From the NCBI GenBank assembly GCA_002375765.1, contig DFMV01000012.1, positions 1 to 64,000 on the forward strand: a DNA stretch of 64,000 nt, in the 5' to 3' direction. The notes under the pieces were generated by a model. That model saw nothing but the letters and a program-made list of their open reading frames with translations, was not told the origin of the DNA and did no database searches. How positions within the stretch are numbered: the stretch's first letter is position 1; the number at the start of each line of letters is the position of its first letter. The position numbers and the translations under genes were made by a program. Below, in pieces: positions 15,689 to 25,852 of the stretch. Source of the stretch: Rhizobiales bacterium UBA3584 (GTDB lineage: Bacteria; Pseudomonadota; Alphaproteobacteria; Rhizobiales; Devosiaceae).

Positions 15689-15716
15689 CGATTCGACGCC
15701 GCCGAGGGATCCGCCA

Positions 15717-16424
15717 ATGTTGACGCGCAAACAGCACGAACTTCTGATGTTCATCCATGAGCGGATGAAAGAGAGCGGCATTCCGCCTTCTTTTGACGAG
15801 ATGAAGGAAGCGCTGGATCTGAAATCGAAATCGGGCATTCACCGGCTGATCACGGCGCTGGAGGAGCGCGGGTTCATCCGTAGGCTGCCGAACCGGGCCC
15901 GGGCGCTCGAAGTCGTGAAGCTGCCGGACTCAATGAACCCTTCGCTCGGCGGACGCAAGGCGCGGTTCGAGCCTTCGGTCATCGAGGGCACGCTGGGCAA
16001 GGTTCCGGCAAAGACCATGGCACCCAAGCAGGACAATGGCGGATCTGTTGCCATTCCGGTGATGGGGCGCATTGCTGCGGGCGTGCCGATCGAGGCGATC
16101 CAGACCCATTCTCATTCCATCGCGGTTCCGCCCGAAATGCTGGGTTCCGGCGAGCATTTTGCGCTGGAAGTGCGCGGGGATTCGATGATCGATGCCGGGA
16201 TCTTCGACGGCGATACGGTTTTGATCCGCAAGCAGGATGCGGCGGGCAATGGCGAGATCGTGGTGGCACTGGTGGACGACGAGGAAGCGACCCTCAAGCG
16301 TTTGCGCAAAAAGGGCAATGCGGTGGCGCTCGAAGCGGCAAACCCAGCTTACGAGACCCGCATTTTCGGCCCCGACCGCGTCAAGGTTCAGGGGCGGCTC
16401 GTGGGGTTGCTGCGGCGCTACTGA
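15717..16424 (+). CDS. lexA: LexA repressor
   Basis: 235 residues. The N-terminal winged helix ([49 protein letters not shown]) is joined to an S24 self-cleaving domain. The cleavage site is Ala-Gly in GRIAAGVPI, the nucleophile is the Ser in [11 protein letters not shown], and the general base is the Lys in EEATLKRL. The length and the helix sequence are those of alphaproteobacterial LexA, which recognises GTTC-N7-GTTC. It is preceded by its own promoter with two such boxes. Its stop overlaps the convergent comEC stop by 7 bases, so no separate terminator region exists between them. Confidence 0.97.
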   Translation: MLTRKQHELLMFIHERMKESGIPPSFDEMKEALDLKSKSGIHRLITALEERGFIRRLPNRARALEVVKLPDSMNPSLGGRKARFEPSVIEGTLGKVPAKTMAPKQDNGGSVAIPVMGRIAAGVPIEAIQTHSHSIAVPPEMLGSGEHFALEVRGDSMIDAGIFDGDTVLIRKQDAAGNGEIVVALVDDEEATLKRLRKKGNAVALEAANPAYETRIFGPDRVKVQGRLVGLLRRY

Positions 16425-18541
16425 GTCTGGATGCGCCAGCGGCGGCTGGGACCGTCGATGGCGGTGCGGATCGTGGGTGGCAGATCGGGACCATTCCAAT
16501 CGATCATATGGGCGCCGTGGCGTGCAAGATCGGACGCATTGATGACCAGTGTAGCGGCCACGGCGCATTGGGGTGGCGCGGTCAGACGCGTGACGACGAT
16601 GTCGGCGATGCGGCAATCTTCATCAAAGGCGTCGCGGGATTTGACCAGGGCGATTGTGTAGCCATCCTCGGTTGTCAGTATGCAGCCACGGCTATCGCAT
16701 CCCGCGGCAGGATGAGCGTCTTCGATCACAGTGATATAGCGTTCCGACCAGATTGTTGTGGCGAAGGTGTTGTTGCGGCCGGCGATCAAGGCGACGCGGT
16801 CTCCGCTGCGGACGGCCAGTGCCTGACTTTGATCGGCAATGAAGATGTCGGGCGCCTGCTCAAGGCAGAAAAAGGCGATCAGCGGAACGGCGGCAATCGG
16901 GCCAATGACGCGCATGCGGGTTCGGAAATAGGCCAGCCAGGCCAGGGCGAGCAGGGCCACGCCGAGCGCGAGCGGCGACAGGATGGGGCTGGGATCGAAG
17001 CCGCCGCTTAAATCGCGCACGAAGCCAGCGCACCAGAGCATTGCCTCGATACTCCAGCCGAGCGCAGCATATGGCAGGGCTTCGAGGCCGATCGGGAGCA
17101 ACAGGGTTCCGAGCAGCGCGGCGGGCATCATCACAAAGGTCACGATCGGCATGACCATGAGATTGCCCAGGACACCGAAAGGCGCGGTCTGCTGAAAGTG
17201 GTATGCGCTGAACACCAGGGTCGCCAGCCCGGCGATGACACTGGTGGTCGCGATGTCGAGCATGAGGGCCAGCGCCCTGCCCCGCTGGGGGTGTTCCCGA
17301 TCTTCCCGATGCCGACGGGCCAGTTCAAAAGCTGAGATCAGAGCAATGACGGCGGCGAAAGAGAGCTGGAAAGAGGCCCGGAATACGCTGGTCGGCTCGA
17401 ACACAATGATGGCGAGCCCGGCAATGGCGACATTGCGCATGGTCAGCGCCTGCCGGCCGGCAATTATGGCCGCAAAGATCAGTGCCAGCATGATGGTGGA
17501 GCGCACCGCTGGAATGACCATGCCCGAAATCACCATATAAGCCAGTGCTGTGGCGATGCCGGCGCCAGCGGCGATCTTTTTGATGGGAAAGCGCTGGGCC
17601 AGGCCATGGCTCAGCGAGAGCAGGAAGCGTACGCAGGCAAACATGGTGCCAGCGACCAGCGTCAAGTGCAGACCGGAAATGGCGATGACATGGGCAATGC
17701 CGGCCGAGGCCATCAGTTCGCGGTCCTCCTCGGTGATCCGGCTCTGATCGCCGGTCACGAGCGCCGCGGCGATACCGCCGATCCTTTCACCCAATTGAGC
17801 GACGATGCGTGCGGTGATCGTGGCACGGACATCCTTGACGATGCGTGCGAGCCCACCCTCTCCGCCTTGTTCTATTTCGATGTCGCCGAACGCAGTCCCG
17901 TAGGCGCCAATGCCGTCGAAATGACTTATGAACTGCGAGTCGTAGCCGCCGGGAACGGCAGGCGGCGGAACCGGATAGAAGCGGATGCGAGCGGTGAGGG
18001 TGTCGCCGGGCGAGACAGTATATGACCCCGGTACCGTGACGCGAGCCATGCGGATTTCGGGCACCGTCCAATCAGGGGTGCCCGCAATATCGGAGAGTAT
18101 CCAGCGTTGCTGGCTGCCATCGTCATAAGTGACCGCTTCGATGCGCGCCGTGTAGGTTCCGTAGCGCGGCGCTTCGAGCATTGGCGTACCGAAAAGCGCG
18201 GCATGAACGGGCAGAAGAACCATTCCGACAGCAAACATGGCGGCAAGGAGGGCGGTTTCGCGCACAAGAGCACGATCACGGCCGGTCCATGCGGCAACGA
18301 GAGCAATACCGAGCAGGACTGCAAGGGACGTGAGGGCCGGCTCATCGGGAAGCACCCGATAGGCAATGAGCCCGGCGATCATGGCAAAGGGGAACAGAAT
18401 GAAGTTGCGACGCTGGGTCACGGCATCGACGATTGCCGCCCTCAAGCCGGCGTAAAGAGCAGCTGCCCGCGCCACGAGCCAGGCGAGCGGACCTGCGGCC
18501 CGCCCCTGCCCCGGATTTTTGGCGACGGGAAAGTCGACCAT
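16418..18541 (-). CDS. comEC: ComEC/Rec2-family DNA-uptake membrane protein
   Basis: 707 residues from the ATG at 18541 ([11 protein letters not shown]). N-terminal hydrophobic helices and a DUF4131-type OB region (about 110-260) precede the Competence domain, with [15 protein letters not shown] at about 315 and eight or so membrane helices. The C-terminal 150 residues are soluble and lack the metal-binding HxHxDH motif of the beta-lactamase domain found in Bacillus ComEC, as usual in this order. It would form the inner-membrane channel for single-stranded DNA. The open frame continues back to 18907 inside gltX; I reject that extension because it is antisense to gltX. It is divergent from gltX with an 79-base gap. 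Confidence 0.88.
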   Translation of the reverse strand: MVDFPVAKNPGQGRAAGPLAWLVARAAALYAGLRAAIVDAVTQRRNFILFPFAMIAGLIAYRVLPDEPALTSLAVLLGIALVAAWTGRDRALVRETALLAAMFAVGMVLLPVHAALFGTPMLEAPRYGTYTARIEAVTYDDGSQQRWILSDIAGTPDWTVPEIRMARVTVPGSYTVSPGDTLTARIRFYPVPPPAVPGGYDSQFISHFDGIGAYGTAFGDIEIEQGGEGGLARIVKDVRATITARIVAQLGERIGGIAAALVTGDQSRITEEDRELMASAGIAHVIAISGLHLTLVAGTMFACVRFLLSLSHGLAQRFPIKKIAAGAGIATALAYMVISGMVIPAVRSTIMLALIFAAIIAGRQALTMRNVAIAGLAIIVFEPTSVFRASFQLSFAAVIALISAFELARRHREDREHPQRGRALALMLDIATTSVIAGLATLVFSAYHFQQTAPFGVLGNLMVMPIVTFVMMPAALLGTLLLPIGLEALPYAALGWSIEAMLWCAGFVRDLSGGFDPSPILSPLALGVALLALAWLAYFRTRMRVIGPIAAVPLIAFFCLEQAPDIFIADQSQALAVRSGDRVALIAGRNNTFATTIWSERYITVIEDAHPAAGCDSRGCILTTEDGYTIALVKSRDAFDEDCRIADIVVTRLTAPPQCAVAATLVINASDLARHGAHMIDWNGPDLPPTIRTAIDGPSRRWRIQTQ

Positions 18542-18620
18542 CTTGGCGCGCCCCCAACCCTTGCGCTCGTTGGGCGCTATGGTACACACGGGCCAAACAT
18601 TTCTCCAAGCGGTAAGCCTT

Positions 18621-20057
18621 ATGTCCAAACCCGTCGTCACGCGTTTTGCGCCTTCTCCCACTGGTTTCCTGCACATCGGGGGCGCACGCACAGCTCTTTT
18701 CAACTGGGTGTTCGCGCGCAAGATGGGCGGCAAGATGCTGCTGCGCATCGAAGACACCGACCGGGAACGCTCGACCGAGGCCGCCGTGGCGGCGATTCTG
18801 GATGGGATGAGCTGGCTGGGGCTCGATTGGGATGGAAGCCCGATCAGCCAGTTTGCACGTGCCGACCGGCATGCCGAGATCGCGCTGCAACTGCTCGAGA
18901 GCGGCAACGCCTATAAATGCTACTGCACCCGGCAAGAGTTGACCGAGATGCGCGAAAAGGCCCGCGCCGAAGGCCGCCCGCCGCGCTATGACGGCCGCTG
19001 GCGCGACCGCGATGCGTCCGAGGCGCCAGAGGGCGTCAAGCCCGTCGTCCGGATCAAGGCGCCTCAGTCCGGCGACATCGTGGTCAAGGATCGCGTGCAA
19101 GGCGAAGTGGTGTTCAAGGCCGAGAACCTCGATGATTTCATCATCCTGCGTTCCGATGGCACGCCGACTTACATGCACGCCGTGGTTGTGGACGATCACG
19201 ACATGGGCGTTACCCACATTATCCGGGGTGACGATCATCTGACCAATGCGGCTCGGCAGATCATCATTTATCAGGCCATGGGCTGGGACGTACCTGAAAT
19301 GGCGCATATTCCGCTGATCCACGGACCCGATGGGGCAAAGCTGTCCAAGCGCCATGGTGCCATGGGGGTCGAAGCCTATCGGCAGATGGGATATCTGCCT
19401 GAAGCCTTGCGCAACTATCTGGCCAGGCTGGGCTGGGCGCATGGCGACGACGAGATCTTTTCAACCGAGCAGATGATCGAGTGGTTCTCGCTCGAGGCGC
19501 TCAACAAAGGTGCGTCGCGGTTCGATTTCGTCAAGCTCGACAATCTCAACGGTCATTATATCCGTTCGGCCGATCCAGAGCGGCTCTATGACGTCATGGT
19601 CGAGACGGCGTCGGAAACCGGGCGCAATGCCGATTATGCCGGGCTGGTTTCCAACCGCGATACAGTGCTGGCCGCGATCCCCGAATTGCAGCCGCGCGCC
19701 AAGACGGTGCTGGAACTGATCGATCTGGCACAGTTCATCTATGCCGAGCGCCCGCTGGCCATAGAAGAAAAGGCAGCGCAGTTGCTCAATGAAGAGAGCG
19801 TTGCGCATCTGGCTGCACTCACGGCGGCGTTTTCAACGCTGGATGGCTGGTCGGTCGAAAAGCTGGATGGGACGGTGCGGGCCTATGCCGAAACCGTCGG
19901 GCTGAAGCTGGGAAAGGTTGCACAACCCTTGCGCGCTGCCTTGACGGGACGAACGATATCACCGGGCATTTTCGAAGTGATGGTGCTGATCGGACGCGAA
20001 GAGAGCCTGGCGCGGCTTTCCGACGTCGTGGGCGTTGGCGCCGGGGCTCATTCCTAG
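18621..20057 (+). CDS. gltX: Glutamyl-tRNA synthetase
   Basis: 478 residues, class I. The HIGH-type motif is in [17 protein letters not shown] (residue about 10) and the KMSKS-type in AKLSKRHGA (about 240). A glutamate-specific catalytic core and a helical anticodon-binding C-terminal domain complete it. The start at 18621 ([15 protein letters not shown]) matches the family; the upstream frame is spurious. It charges tRNA-Glu. Many alphaproteobacteria have two GltX copies, one acting on tRNA-Gln, and this one cannot be assigned from sequence alone. It reads towards gltA with a 189-base gap. Confidence 0.96.
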   Translation: MSKPVVTRFAPSPTGFLHIGGARTALFNWVFARKMGGKMLLRIEDTDRERSTEAAVAAILDGMSWLGLDWDGSPISQFARADRHAEIALQLLESGNAYKCYCTRQELTEMREKARAEGRPPRYDGRWRDRDASEAPEGVKPVVRIKAPQSGDIVVKDRVQGEVVFKAENLDDFIILRSDGTPTYMHAVVVDDHDMGVTHIIRGDDHLTNAARQIIIYQAMGWDVPEMAHIPLIHGPDGAKLSKRHGAMGVEAYRQMGYLPEALRNYLARLGWAHGDDEIFSTEQMIEWFSLEALNKGASRFDFVKLDNLNGHYIRSADPERLYDVMVETASETGRNADYAGLVSNRDTVLAAIPELQPRAKTVLELIDLAQFIYAERPLAIEEKAAQLLNEESVAHLAALTAAFSTLDGWSVEKLDGTVRAYAETVGLKLGKVAQPLRAALTGRTISPGIFEVMVLIGREESLARLSDVVGVGAGAHS

Positions 20058-20100
20058 CGCCATCTGCTGCGCCTGGGGCCTACGACTTTCGTTTTACCTA

Positions 20101-20121
20101 TACGTCAAGAGCTATGACGTA
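20101..20121. promoter_or_regulatory. Perfect inverted repeat upstream of gltA
   Basis: TACGTCA-AGAGCTA-TGACGTA, seven-base arms with no mismatch, 126 bases upstream of gltA. No T-run follows, so an operator is more likely than a terminator for gltX. I do not recognise the regulator. Confidence 0.5.
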
Positions 20122-20246
20122 GTTGCATGGCCGTAGGATTTCGGATACCCAAGCGAAGCATTTTTCAAAGACGTCAATGTGCGTGCTCAGAGCCGGCGGG
20201 CCCAGTGCTTGCGGCAGAGCTGAGCCGAAACCCCGGAGGCACATGA

Positions 20247-21536
20247 ATGAGCGAACAATCGGCAAAACTTACTCTGGGCGATGAGACCTACGAGTTCCCG
20301 GTGCTCAGCGGCACGGTGGGGCCCGATGTTATCGACATTCGCTCACTGTACGCCAAGACCGGCATGTTTACATACGATCCCGGCTTCACATCGACGGCAG
20401 CGTGTGACAGCGCCATCACCTATATCGACGGCGACAAGGGCGAGTTGCTCTATCGCGGCTATCCCATCGACCAGCTTGCCGACAAAAGCTCGTATATCGA
20501 GGTCTGTTATCTGCTGCTCTATGGCGAATTGCCTTCGAAAGCCGAACTGAAAGATTTTGAGAACCGGGTGACCCGCCACACCATGGTGCATGAGCAGATG
20601 CACTATTTCTATCGCGGGTTCCGCCGTGATGCGCACCCGATGGCGATTGTGACCGGCGTTGTTGGCGCCATGGCCGCCTTCTATCACGACTCCACCGATA
20701 TTTCGGACCCCGAACAGCGCGAAATCGCTTCGATCCGGATGATCGCCAAGCTGCCGACGATTGCCGCGATGGCTTACAAATATTCGGTGGGCCAGCCCTT
20801 CGTTTATCCGCGCAACGACCTCGACTACGCCTCGAACTTCCTGCACATGTGCTTTGCCGTGCCGGCCGAGGAATACAAGGTCGATCCGGTGGTCGCCAAG
20901 GCGATGGACCGCATCTTTACGCTTCATGCCGATCACGAGCAGAACGCCTCGACTTCGACGGTGCGTCTGTCGGGCTCGTCCGACGCAAACCCGTTTGCCT
21001 GTATCGCTGCCGGTGTGGCGTGCCTTTGGGGCCCGGCACATGGCGGAGCGAACGAAGCCGCGCTCAACATGCTGCGTCAGATCGGGACGGTGGACCGCAT
21101 CCCCGAGTTCATCGAGCGGGCCAAGGACAAGAACGATCCGTTCCGCCTGATGGGTTTTGGGCACCGGGTCTACAAGAACTACGATCCGCGGGCTGCGGTG
21201 ATGCAGGAATCAGCGCGCGAAGTGCTTGGGCTGCTCGGTGTTGAAAACAACCCGACGCTGCAGGTTGCTCAGGAACTCGAAAAGATCGCGCTCGAAGATC
21301 CCTATTTCGTCGATCGCAAGCTGTATCCGAACGTGGACTTCTATTCGGGCATCATTCTCGATGCGATCGGCTTCCCCACGTCGATGTTCACCGCAATCTT
21401 TGCGCTCTCGCGCACGGTGGGCTGGATTGCCCAGTGGAAGGAAATGATCGGCGACCCGCAGAAGAAGATCGGGCGCCCGCGTCAGCTCTACAACGGCGCG
21501 ACGATGCGCGATTACGTGGATATCTCGGGCCGCTAG
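20247..21536 (+). CDS. gltA: Citrate synthase (type II, hexameric)
   Basis: 429 residues, the length of Gram-negative NADH-regulated citrate synthases. Catalytic residues are visible: His in [17 protein letters not shown], His in [16 protein letters not shown], and Asp in [19 protein letters not shown]. It condenses oxaloacetate and acetyl-CoA at the entry of the TCA cycle. CCGGAGGCAC precedes the ATG at 20247; an ATG at 20243 is out of frame. A perfect inverted repeat lies in the promoter region. Its TAG shares the palindrome CTAG with the stop of the convergent lpxB, and its terminator lies inside lpxB. Confidence 0.97.
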   Translation: MSEQSAKLTLGDETYEFPVLSGTVGPDVIDIRSLYAKTGMFTYDPGFTSTAACDSAITYIDGDKGELLYRGYPIDQLADKSSYIEVCYLLLYGELPSKAELKDFENRVTRHTMVHEQMHYFYRGFRRDAHPMAIVTGVVGAMAAFYHDSTDISDPEQREIASIRMIAKLPTIAAMAYKYSVGQPFVYPRNDLDYASNFLHMCFAVPAEEYKVDPVVAKAMDRIFTLHADHEQNASTSTVRLSGSSDANPFACIAAGVACLWGPAHGGANEAALNMLRQIGTVDRIPEFIERAKDKNDPFRLMGFGHRVYKNYDPRAAVMQESAREVLGLLGVENNPTLQVAQELEKIALEDPYFVDRKLYPNVDFYSGIILDAIGFPTSMFTAIFALSRTVGWIAQWKEMIGDPQKKIGRPRQLYNGATMRDYVDISGR

Positions 21537-22651
21537 GTGTAAGCGAGAATCCTTAGAACAGGATCTTGAAGGGGCGCTTCCGGCGCCCCTTTTTCCATGA
21601 GGGCACGGATCTTGTGAAAGTCGTCTGCCTGGGCAGCCAGCGCCTGTGGTGCATCGACCAGAGCCAAAGCGGCGTCGGCCAGTTTGCCCGGTTCGCCCTT
21701 GTGAGCGAACAGGATTTCGGGGACCACCTCTTTTCCGGCGATGATATTGGGCAGACCGATAAAGGGCGTTGTTGCCTTTTTGAACATTGCCACCTGAGCG
21801 CCTTCGGCGACATAGGTCAGGATGTGGGGCACTCCGGCGAGGGCGAGTTCGAGCGTGACGGTGCCGCTGACGGCAACCGCGGCGACGGCTTGCGCGATGG
21901 CGGACTGACGATCCTCAGGGGTGAGAACAACCGAGATCGGCATTGGCCATTGCGCGACCATGCGCGAAATGCGGGTGGCTTGCGAGCGGGTGGCGAGAAT
22001 AATGAAACCGGTCACGGACGGGTGGGCCGACAGACGCTGCGCCACTTCGGCCATCATGGGAAGGTGGCGGATAATCTCGCCCCTGCGGCTGCCGGGCAGC
22101 AGCAGGATGGGACCGGCGGCCGGTTGGAGTGGCCGCATGGGATATCGTTCGAGCGCCGGGTGCCCGACATAGGCCGTTTGCGGCCCGCCGAGCTCACGCA
22201 TGGCACTGGGCTCGAACGGCAGGACGCTGAGCACCTCATCGAAGATCCCGGACAGCTTCCGGGCGCGTTCAGCTCCCCAGGCCCAGACGGCCGGGGCAAC
22301 GTAGAGGATGATGGCGCCCTGATATCCGCGTTTACGCAGAGAGCGCGCCACGACCTTGGAGAAGACCTGCGCGTCGATCAGCACCACGGCGGCCGGTTGT
22401 TGCCGCAGGACGGCAGAAACGACCTGGCGGGCCCGCCACAGCAGCAGGGGAAGCCGCATAATGACGTCGCGATAGCCCATGACCGCCAGATCGTCGATGG
22501 GAAAGAGCGAGGAGAGCCCCTCGCCTTCCATGGCATCGCCACCGACGCCGGAGATGGACAGATCGGGACGCGCGCGGCGCAGGCCGACGATCAGATTGGC
22601 GCCAATGCGATCGCCCGAGGCCTCGCCGGCGAGGATGAAAACGTCAGTCAT
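21533..22651 (-). CDS. lpxB: Lipid-A-disaccharide synthase
   Basis: 372 residues, GT-19 family. N-terminal [15 protein letters not shown] and the hallmark LPGSRRGEI at about residue 188 identify it. C-terminal [16 protein letters not shown] and [14 protein letters not shown] form the UDP-binding side. It joins UDP-diacylglucosamine to lipid X to give the lipid A disaccharide at the inner membrane. It is the last gene of the lpx operon; its ATG overlaps lpxI by 8 bases. Its final codons carry the gltA terminator hairpin. Confidence 0.96.
   Translation of the reverse strand: MTDVFILAGEASGDRIGANLIVGLRRARPDLSISGVGGDAMEGEGLSSLFPIDDLAVMGYRDVIMRLPLLLWRARQVVSAVLRQQPAAVVLIDAQVFSKVVARSLRKRGYQGAIILYVAPAVWAWGAERARKLSGIFDEVLSVLPFEPSAMRELGGPQTAYVGHPALERYPMRPLQPAAGPILLLPGSRRGEIIRHLPMMAEVAQRLSAHPSVTGFIILATRSQATRISRMVAQWPMPISVVLTPEDRQSAIAQAVAAVAVSGTVTLELALAGVPHILTYVAEGAQVAMFKKATTPFIGLPNIIAGKEVVPEILFAHKGEPGKLADAALALVDAPQALAAQADDFHKIRALMEKGAPEAPLQDPVLRILAYT
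21571..21594 (+). terminator. Rho-independent terminator of gltA inside lpxB coding sequence
   Basis: GGGGCGC-TTCCG-GCGCCCC followed by TTTTT, 35 bases after the gltA stop. The same DNA encodes codons near the C-terminus of LpxB (KGAPEAPLQ) on the other strand. Confidence 0.85.
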
Positions 22652-23471
22652 CGCGTGCGATCATGCCAACAAGCGCGATGCCAGCGGCATCGGCAGCGGA
22701 AATGAGTTCGGGGCGCCCGATCAGCAGGGTGCGGCCCGTCTCGACGACAATGGCCTCGACACCGGCCTTTTGGGCGAGCTTGACCGTGTCTTTCCCGATA
22801 GCGGGAAGATCGACGTGCAAGGGTTGGCCCGGCTTTGAGGTTTTGGCCAGAACCAGGTGACCGCGACCGTTGCCGATCAGACCCCGCTCGCGATAGACAG
22901 CGCACCGCATAAGGAGTTCGTCGGTCCCACCGATATCCTCGGTGGCGACAATTCGCGCTCCAGCAACAACAAGCGCCTGCCCCAGATCGAGCGTTCCGGC
23001 CTTGCGGGCGGCGGCAAAGGCGAATTCGGCGGTGCGGAGAAGCTCGCCGGGGGCTGGGACCGCGCCCATCTGGCCTTCGGGTGCGAGTAGGTCGGAAACG
23101 ATCTCGTGGACGCCGATGAAGGGCAGGCCCAACATCTTGAGCAGGGTCGCGCCCAGTTGGGAGAGCTTGCTGTCACCCTTGGAGGTGGCGTCCTTGTCGC
23201 CCGCAAATTCAGCGAAGGTTTCGCGCTCGCGGTCGGACATGTGCATGCCGCCGACGGCGCAGACGTGGGTGGCCTTGAATCGGCGGATTTCGCGCAGGAC
23301 CTGATCGGGACGGGAGACCTTGATCTGGAAGGGATCCTCGTCCTCCAGATCAGCGCGTGGATGGAGCGCAAGAACGCGGATTTCCCACCCGGCGTCCCGC
23401 GCGGCCGCAATGGCCTGGGGTACAAGATCGCCCGATCCGGCGACCAGCGCCAATCGGCCGGGAGCGGTCAT
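22644..23471 (-). CDS. lpxI: UDP-2,3-diacylglucosamine pyrophosphatase LpxI
   Basis: 275 residues, the alphaproteobacterial replacement for LpxH. It opens GRLALVAGSGDLVPQAI. The family motifs follow: CAVGGMHMSD at about residue 72, the Asp-containing ATEDIGGTDELLMRC at about 176, and VDLPAIGKDTVKLAQKAGVEAI. It hydrolyses UDP-2,3-diacylglucosamine to lipid X, which LpxB uses next. Its ATG overlaps the lpxA stop as ATGA. The presence of lpxI inside the cluster instead of an LpxH-type phosphoesterase is one of the lineage markers. Confidence 0.94.
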   Translation of the reverse strand: MTAPGRLALVAGSGDLVPQAIAAARDAGWEIRVLALHPRADLEDEDPFQIKVSRPDQVLREIRRFKATHVCAVGGMHMSDRERETFAEFAGDKDATSKGDSKLSQLGATLLKMLGLPFIGVHEIVSDLLAPEGQMGAVPAPGELLRTAEFAFAAARKAGTLDLGQALVVAGARIVATEDIGGTDELLMRCAVYRERGLIGNGRGHLVLAKTSKPGQPLHVDLPAIGKDTVKLAQKAGVEAIVVETGRTLLIGRPELISAADAAGIALVGMIARDD

Positions 23472-24277
23472 TGCTCGGCTGGCGTGCCGTTGCGAGGCAT
23501 GCAGAGCGCGCGCTCGGACGGCTTGCGGATGAATTCGATCACTTCCTCAACGAGCGCTTCGCCCTCGAATATTTCGGCGGCGTCCTCAATGCGCTCGCGC
23601 AGAGTGCCCTCGCTCGAAAAGATCATGCGATAGGCGGCCCGCAGGGCGTGGATCGATTCCCGGTCGAACTTGCGGCGCTTGAGCCCGACCAGGTTCAAGC
23701 CACCGAGATAGGCACGATTGCCAAGCACCGAACCGTAGGGAATTACGTCGTTTTCGACAAATGACATGGCGCCGACAAAGGCATGAGCGCCGATGCGGAC
23801 GAATTGATGAACGCCGCAGATGCCGCCGAACCGAACGTAGTCGTCGACCACGCAATGGCCCGCCAGGGACGCCTGATTGGCCATGACCACGTGGTTGCCG
23901 ACGCGGCAATCGTGGGCGATGTGGACGCCGACCATAAGCAGGCAATTGTTGCCAACCCTGGTTTCCATGCCGCCGCCGGCGGTGCCGGGATTGATGGTCA
24001 CATACTCGCGCAGCACGCAATCGTCACCGATCGAAACCGTGCTCGGCTCGCCCTCGAACTTGAGGTCCTGCGGCGGATGCCCGATGGACGAAAAGGGATA
24101 GATCGTCGTTCGGGCGCCGACTGCAGTACGGCCGTCGATGGACACATGGGAGACCAGCTTGGCGCCGTCACCGATGGAGACATCGCCGCCCACAATGCAA
24201 TAGGGACCGATTTCGACGTTCTCGCCCAGCTTTGCCGTGTCGCTGACGATAGCTGTGGGATGGATGGATGAGGTCAC
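23468..24277 (-). CDS. lpxA: UDP-N-acetylglucosamine acyltransferase
   Basis: 269 residues. A left-handed beta-helix of hexapeptide repeats spans about residues 5-185 ([20 protein letters not shown]...) and a helical C-terminal domain follows. The catalytic His is in [11 protein letters not shown] at about 120. It transfers a hydroxyacyl chain from ACP to UDP-GlcNAc, the first lipid A step. The start is GTG, overlapping the fabZ stop as GTGA, which enforces translational coupling. The N-terminal [12 protein letters not shown] agrees with the family, so the GTG is firm. Confidence 0.96.
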   Translation of the reverse strand: MTSSIHPTAIVSDTAKLGENVEIGPYCIVGGDVSIGDGAKLVSHVSIDGRTAVGARTTIYPFSSIGHPPQDLKFEGEPSTVSIGDDCVLREYVTINPGTAGGGMETRVGNNCLLMVGVHIAHDCRVGNHVVMANQASLAGHCVVDDYVRFGGICGVHQFVRIGAHAFVGAMSFVENDVIPYGSVLGNRAYLGGLNLVGLKRRKFDRESIHALRAAYRMIFSSEGTLRERIEDAAEIFEGEALVEEVIEFIRKPSERALCMPRNGTPAEQ

Positions 24278-24762
24278 GCTTGTTCCTTGACGATCATCGC
24301 ACCGATTTCGGCCTCGGCAACGACGACGCCGTTCACGATGGCCTTTGCTTCATAGCGTCCGACCGTCTTGCGGCGATGAATTTTCTTGATGTGATATTCA
24401 AGCTTGTCGCCAGGCTTGGCGGGCTTGCGGAACTTCACGGCGTCGATCGTCAAAAGGTAGACGATGTGCTTGTCACCGGACTTGTTCTCGAGATTGATCA
24501 CGATGGCGCCAGCGGTCTGTGCCATTCCCTCGATGATCAGTACGCCGGGGAAAATAGGCTCGCCGGGGAAGTGCCCCTGGAACTGCGGCTCATTGAACGT
24601 GACGTTCTTGATGCCGATGGCCGAATCGTCGCCGTCGATTTCGATGATGCGGTCGATCATCAAAAATGGGTAACGGTGCGGAAGAGCATTGAGGACGGCG
24701 TCGATCTCCATAGTGGAGAGTTCGGTGGCCTGCTTGGCCGTATCAGTACTGAGGGTACTCAA
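24274..24762 (-). CDS. fabZ: 3-hydroxyacyl-[ACP] dehydratase FabZ
   Basis: 162 residues, hot-dog fold. The catalytic His is in [12 protein letters not shown] and the Glu in [12 protein letters not shown]. It dehydrates beta-hydroxyacyl-ACP, competing with LpxA/LpxD for the same acyl pool, hence the clustering. The start appears to be TTG at 24762, overlapping the lpxD stop as TTGA, with AAAAGGGGATAA upstream. An in-frame ATG 17 codons later ([15 protein letters not shown]) would still keep the active site, but coupling favours the TTG. Confidence 0.95.
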   Translation of the reverse strand: MSTLSTDTAKQATELSTMEIDAVLNALPHRYPFLMIDRIIEIDGDDSAIGIKNVTFNEPQFQGHFPGEPIFPGVLIIEGMAQTAGAIVINLENKSGDKHIVYLLTIDAVKFRKPAKPGDKLEYHIKKIHRRKTVGRYEAKAIVNGVVVAEAEIGAMIVKEQA

Positions 24763-25781
24763 GTCTTATCCCCTTTTGATAACCGTCTTATTGCTACGAT
24801 TTCCCGCTTCCACATCTTTACATCCTGCGCAGGCGCCCCGGCAATATTGGAGCCAGAGGGAAAGCTGTGGGTAACGCCGGAACGGGCAAGAACCAGCGTG
24901 TTGGCGCCCAGCCGCAGATGCCCCGCGGTGCCCGCGCCGCCCCCCATAACGACCCCATCTTCAAGGATGGTCGAACCGGACAAGCCACACATGCCTGAAA
25001 TGACGCAATTGCGACCGATGCGACAGTTGTGGCCTACCTGGACGAGATTGTCGATCTTGGAGCCCTCACCGATGACCGTATCGCCAAGCGTCCCGCGATC
25101 CACGGTGGTGTTGGCACCGAGTTCCACACGGTCCTGAATGATGACGCGTCCGAGCTGGGGGATCTTACGATGCCGGTCCGAGCGCAACTGGAACCCGAAT
25201 CCTTCCGCGCCGATGACCACGCCAGGCTGAATGACGACTTCATTGCCCAGATGGGCGCACTCGATCGAAACGTTGGAGCCGATGACGCAATTTCGGCCGA
25301 TGGTTACGCCCGCGCCGATCGAGGTGTTGGCGCCGATGACGGTGCCCGTGCCGATCTGAGCCCCGGCGCCGACGGCAACGTTGGCGGCGAGCGTCACGCC
25401 GGGCTCAATAAGGGGGACGGGCTCGGCGCGCATTGAGGCGCGGATTATAGCTGCGCTGTCGTCGGGGTAGAAGACGTTGAGGATGTCCACGAAGACATCG
25501 TAGGGCTTGTCGCAGACGATTGCCGTGGCATGGCCCGCCACAGACGCTTCGAGCTCGGGCGTGACCAGAACGGCCCCTGCCCCACTGCGAGCCAACTGGT
25601 CGGAATAGGATTTGCTGGCGGCAAACGAAATGCTCGAAGCACTGGCGTCGGCCAGGTCGCTGGCCCCTTCGATCGTTGGGTCCGTGGCCAAATTGCCTGC
25701 CAACGCGGGATGACCAGCGGCACTGAGCAGGTCGGACAGACGTAGCGGGCCAGTGCACTCGTGAAATCGGGGATCGATCAT
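24759..25781 (-). CDS. lpxD: UDP-3-O-acylglucosamine N-acyltransferase
   Basis: 340 residues. The N-terminal uridine-binding domain (about 1-105, [19 protein letters not shown]) is followed by a long hexapeptide beta-helix. The catalytic His is in [14 protein letters not shown]. It adds the second hydroxyacyl chain to UDP-3-O-acyl-glucosamine. I chose the ATG at 25781 by homology. The frame is open to a TTG at 25838, but that stretch runs through a terminator hairpin and reads [13 protein letters not shown]. Only 11 bases separate the hairpin system from this ATG, and its ribosome-binding site is weak, so expression may depend on read-through from bamA. Confidence 0.94.
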   Translation of the reverse strand: MIDPRFHECTGPLRLSDLLSAAGHPALAGNLATDPTIEGASDLADASASSISFAASKSYSDQLARSGAGAVLVTPELEASVAGHATAIVCDKPYDVFVDILNVFYPDDSAAIIRASMRAEPVPLIEPGVTLAANVAVGAGAQIGTGTVIGANTSIGAGVTIGRNCVIGSNVSIECAHLGNEVVIQPGVVIGAEGFGFQLRSDRHRKIPQLGRVIIQDRVELGANTTVDRGTLGDTVIGEGSKIDNLVQVGHNCRIGRNCVISGMCGLSGSTILEDGVVMGGGAGTAGHLRLGANTLVLARSGVTHSFPSGSNIAGAPAQDVKMWKREIVAIRRLSKGDKT

Positions 25782-25791
25782 TGCTGCGCCT

Positions 25792-25826
25792 GAAAAAGAA
25801 ACCGCGGCTCTGATACGCCGCGGTTT
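25792..25826 (-). terminator. Strong hairpin between bamA and lpxD, terminator-like on both strands
   Basis: AAACCGCGGC pairs perfectly with GCCGCGGTTT around an 8-base loop (25799-25826). On the minus strand it is followed by CTTTTTC, and on the plus strand six T's follow after a short gap. It lies 27 bases after the bamA stop and only 11 bases before the lpxD ATG. Confidence 0.8.
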
Positions 25827-25852
25827 CCGTTTTTTCAATAAGGGCGGACGAT

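Noticed and set aside
18542-18907. N-terminal extension of ComEC
   Set aside because: It lies inside gltX on the opposite strand and does not resemble ComEC.
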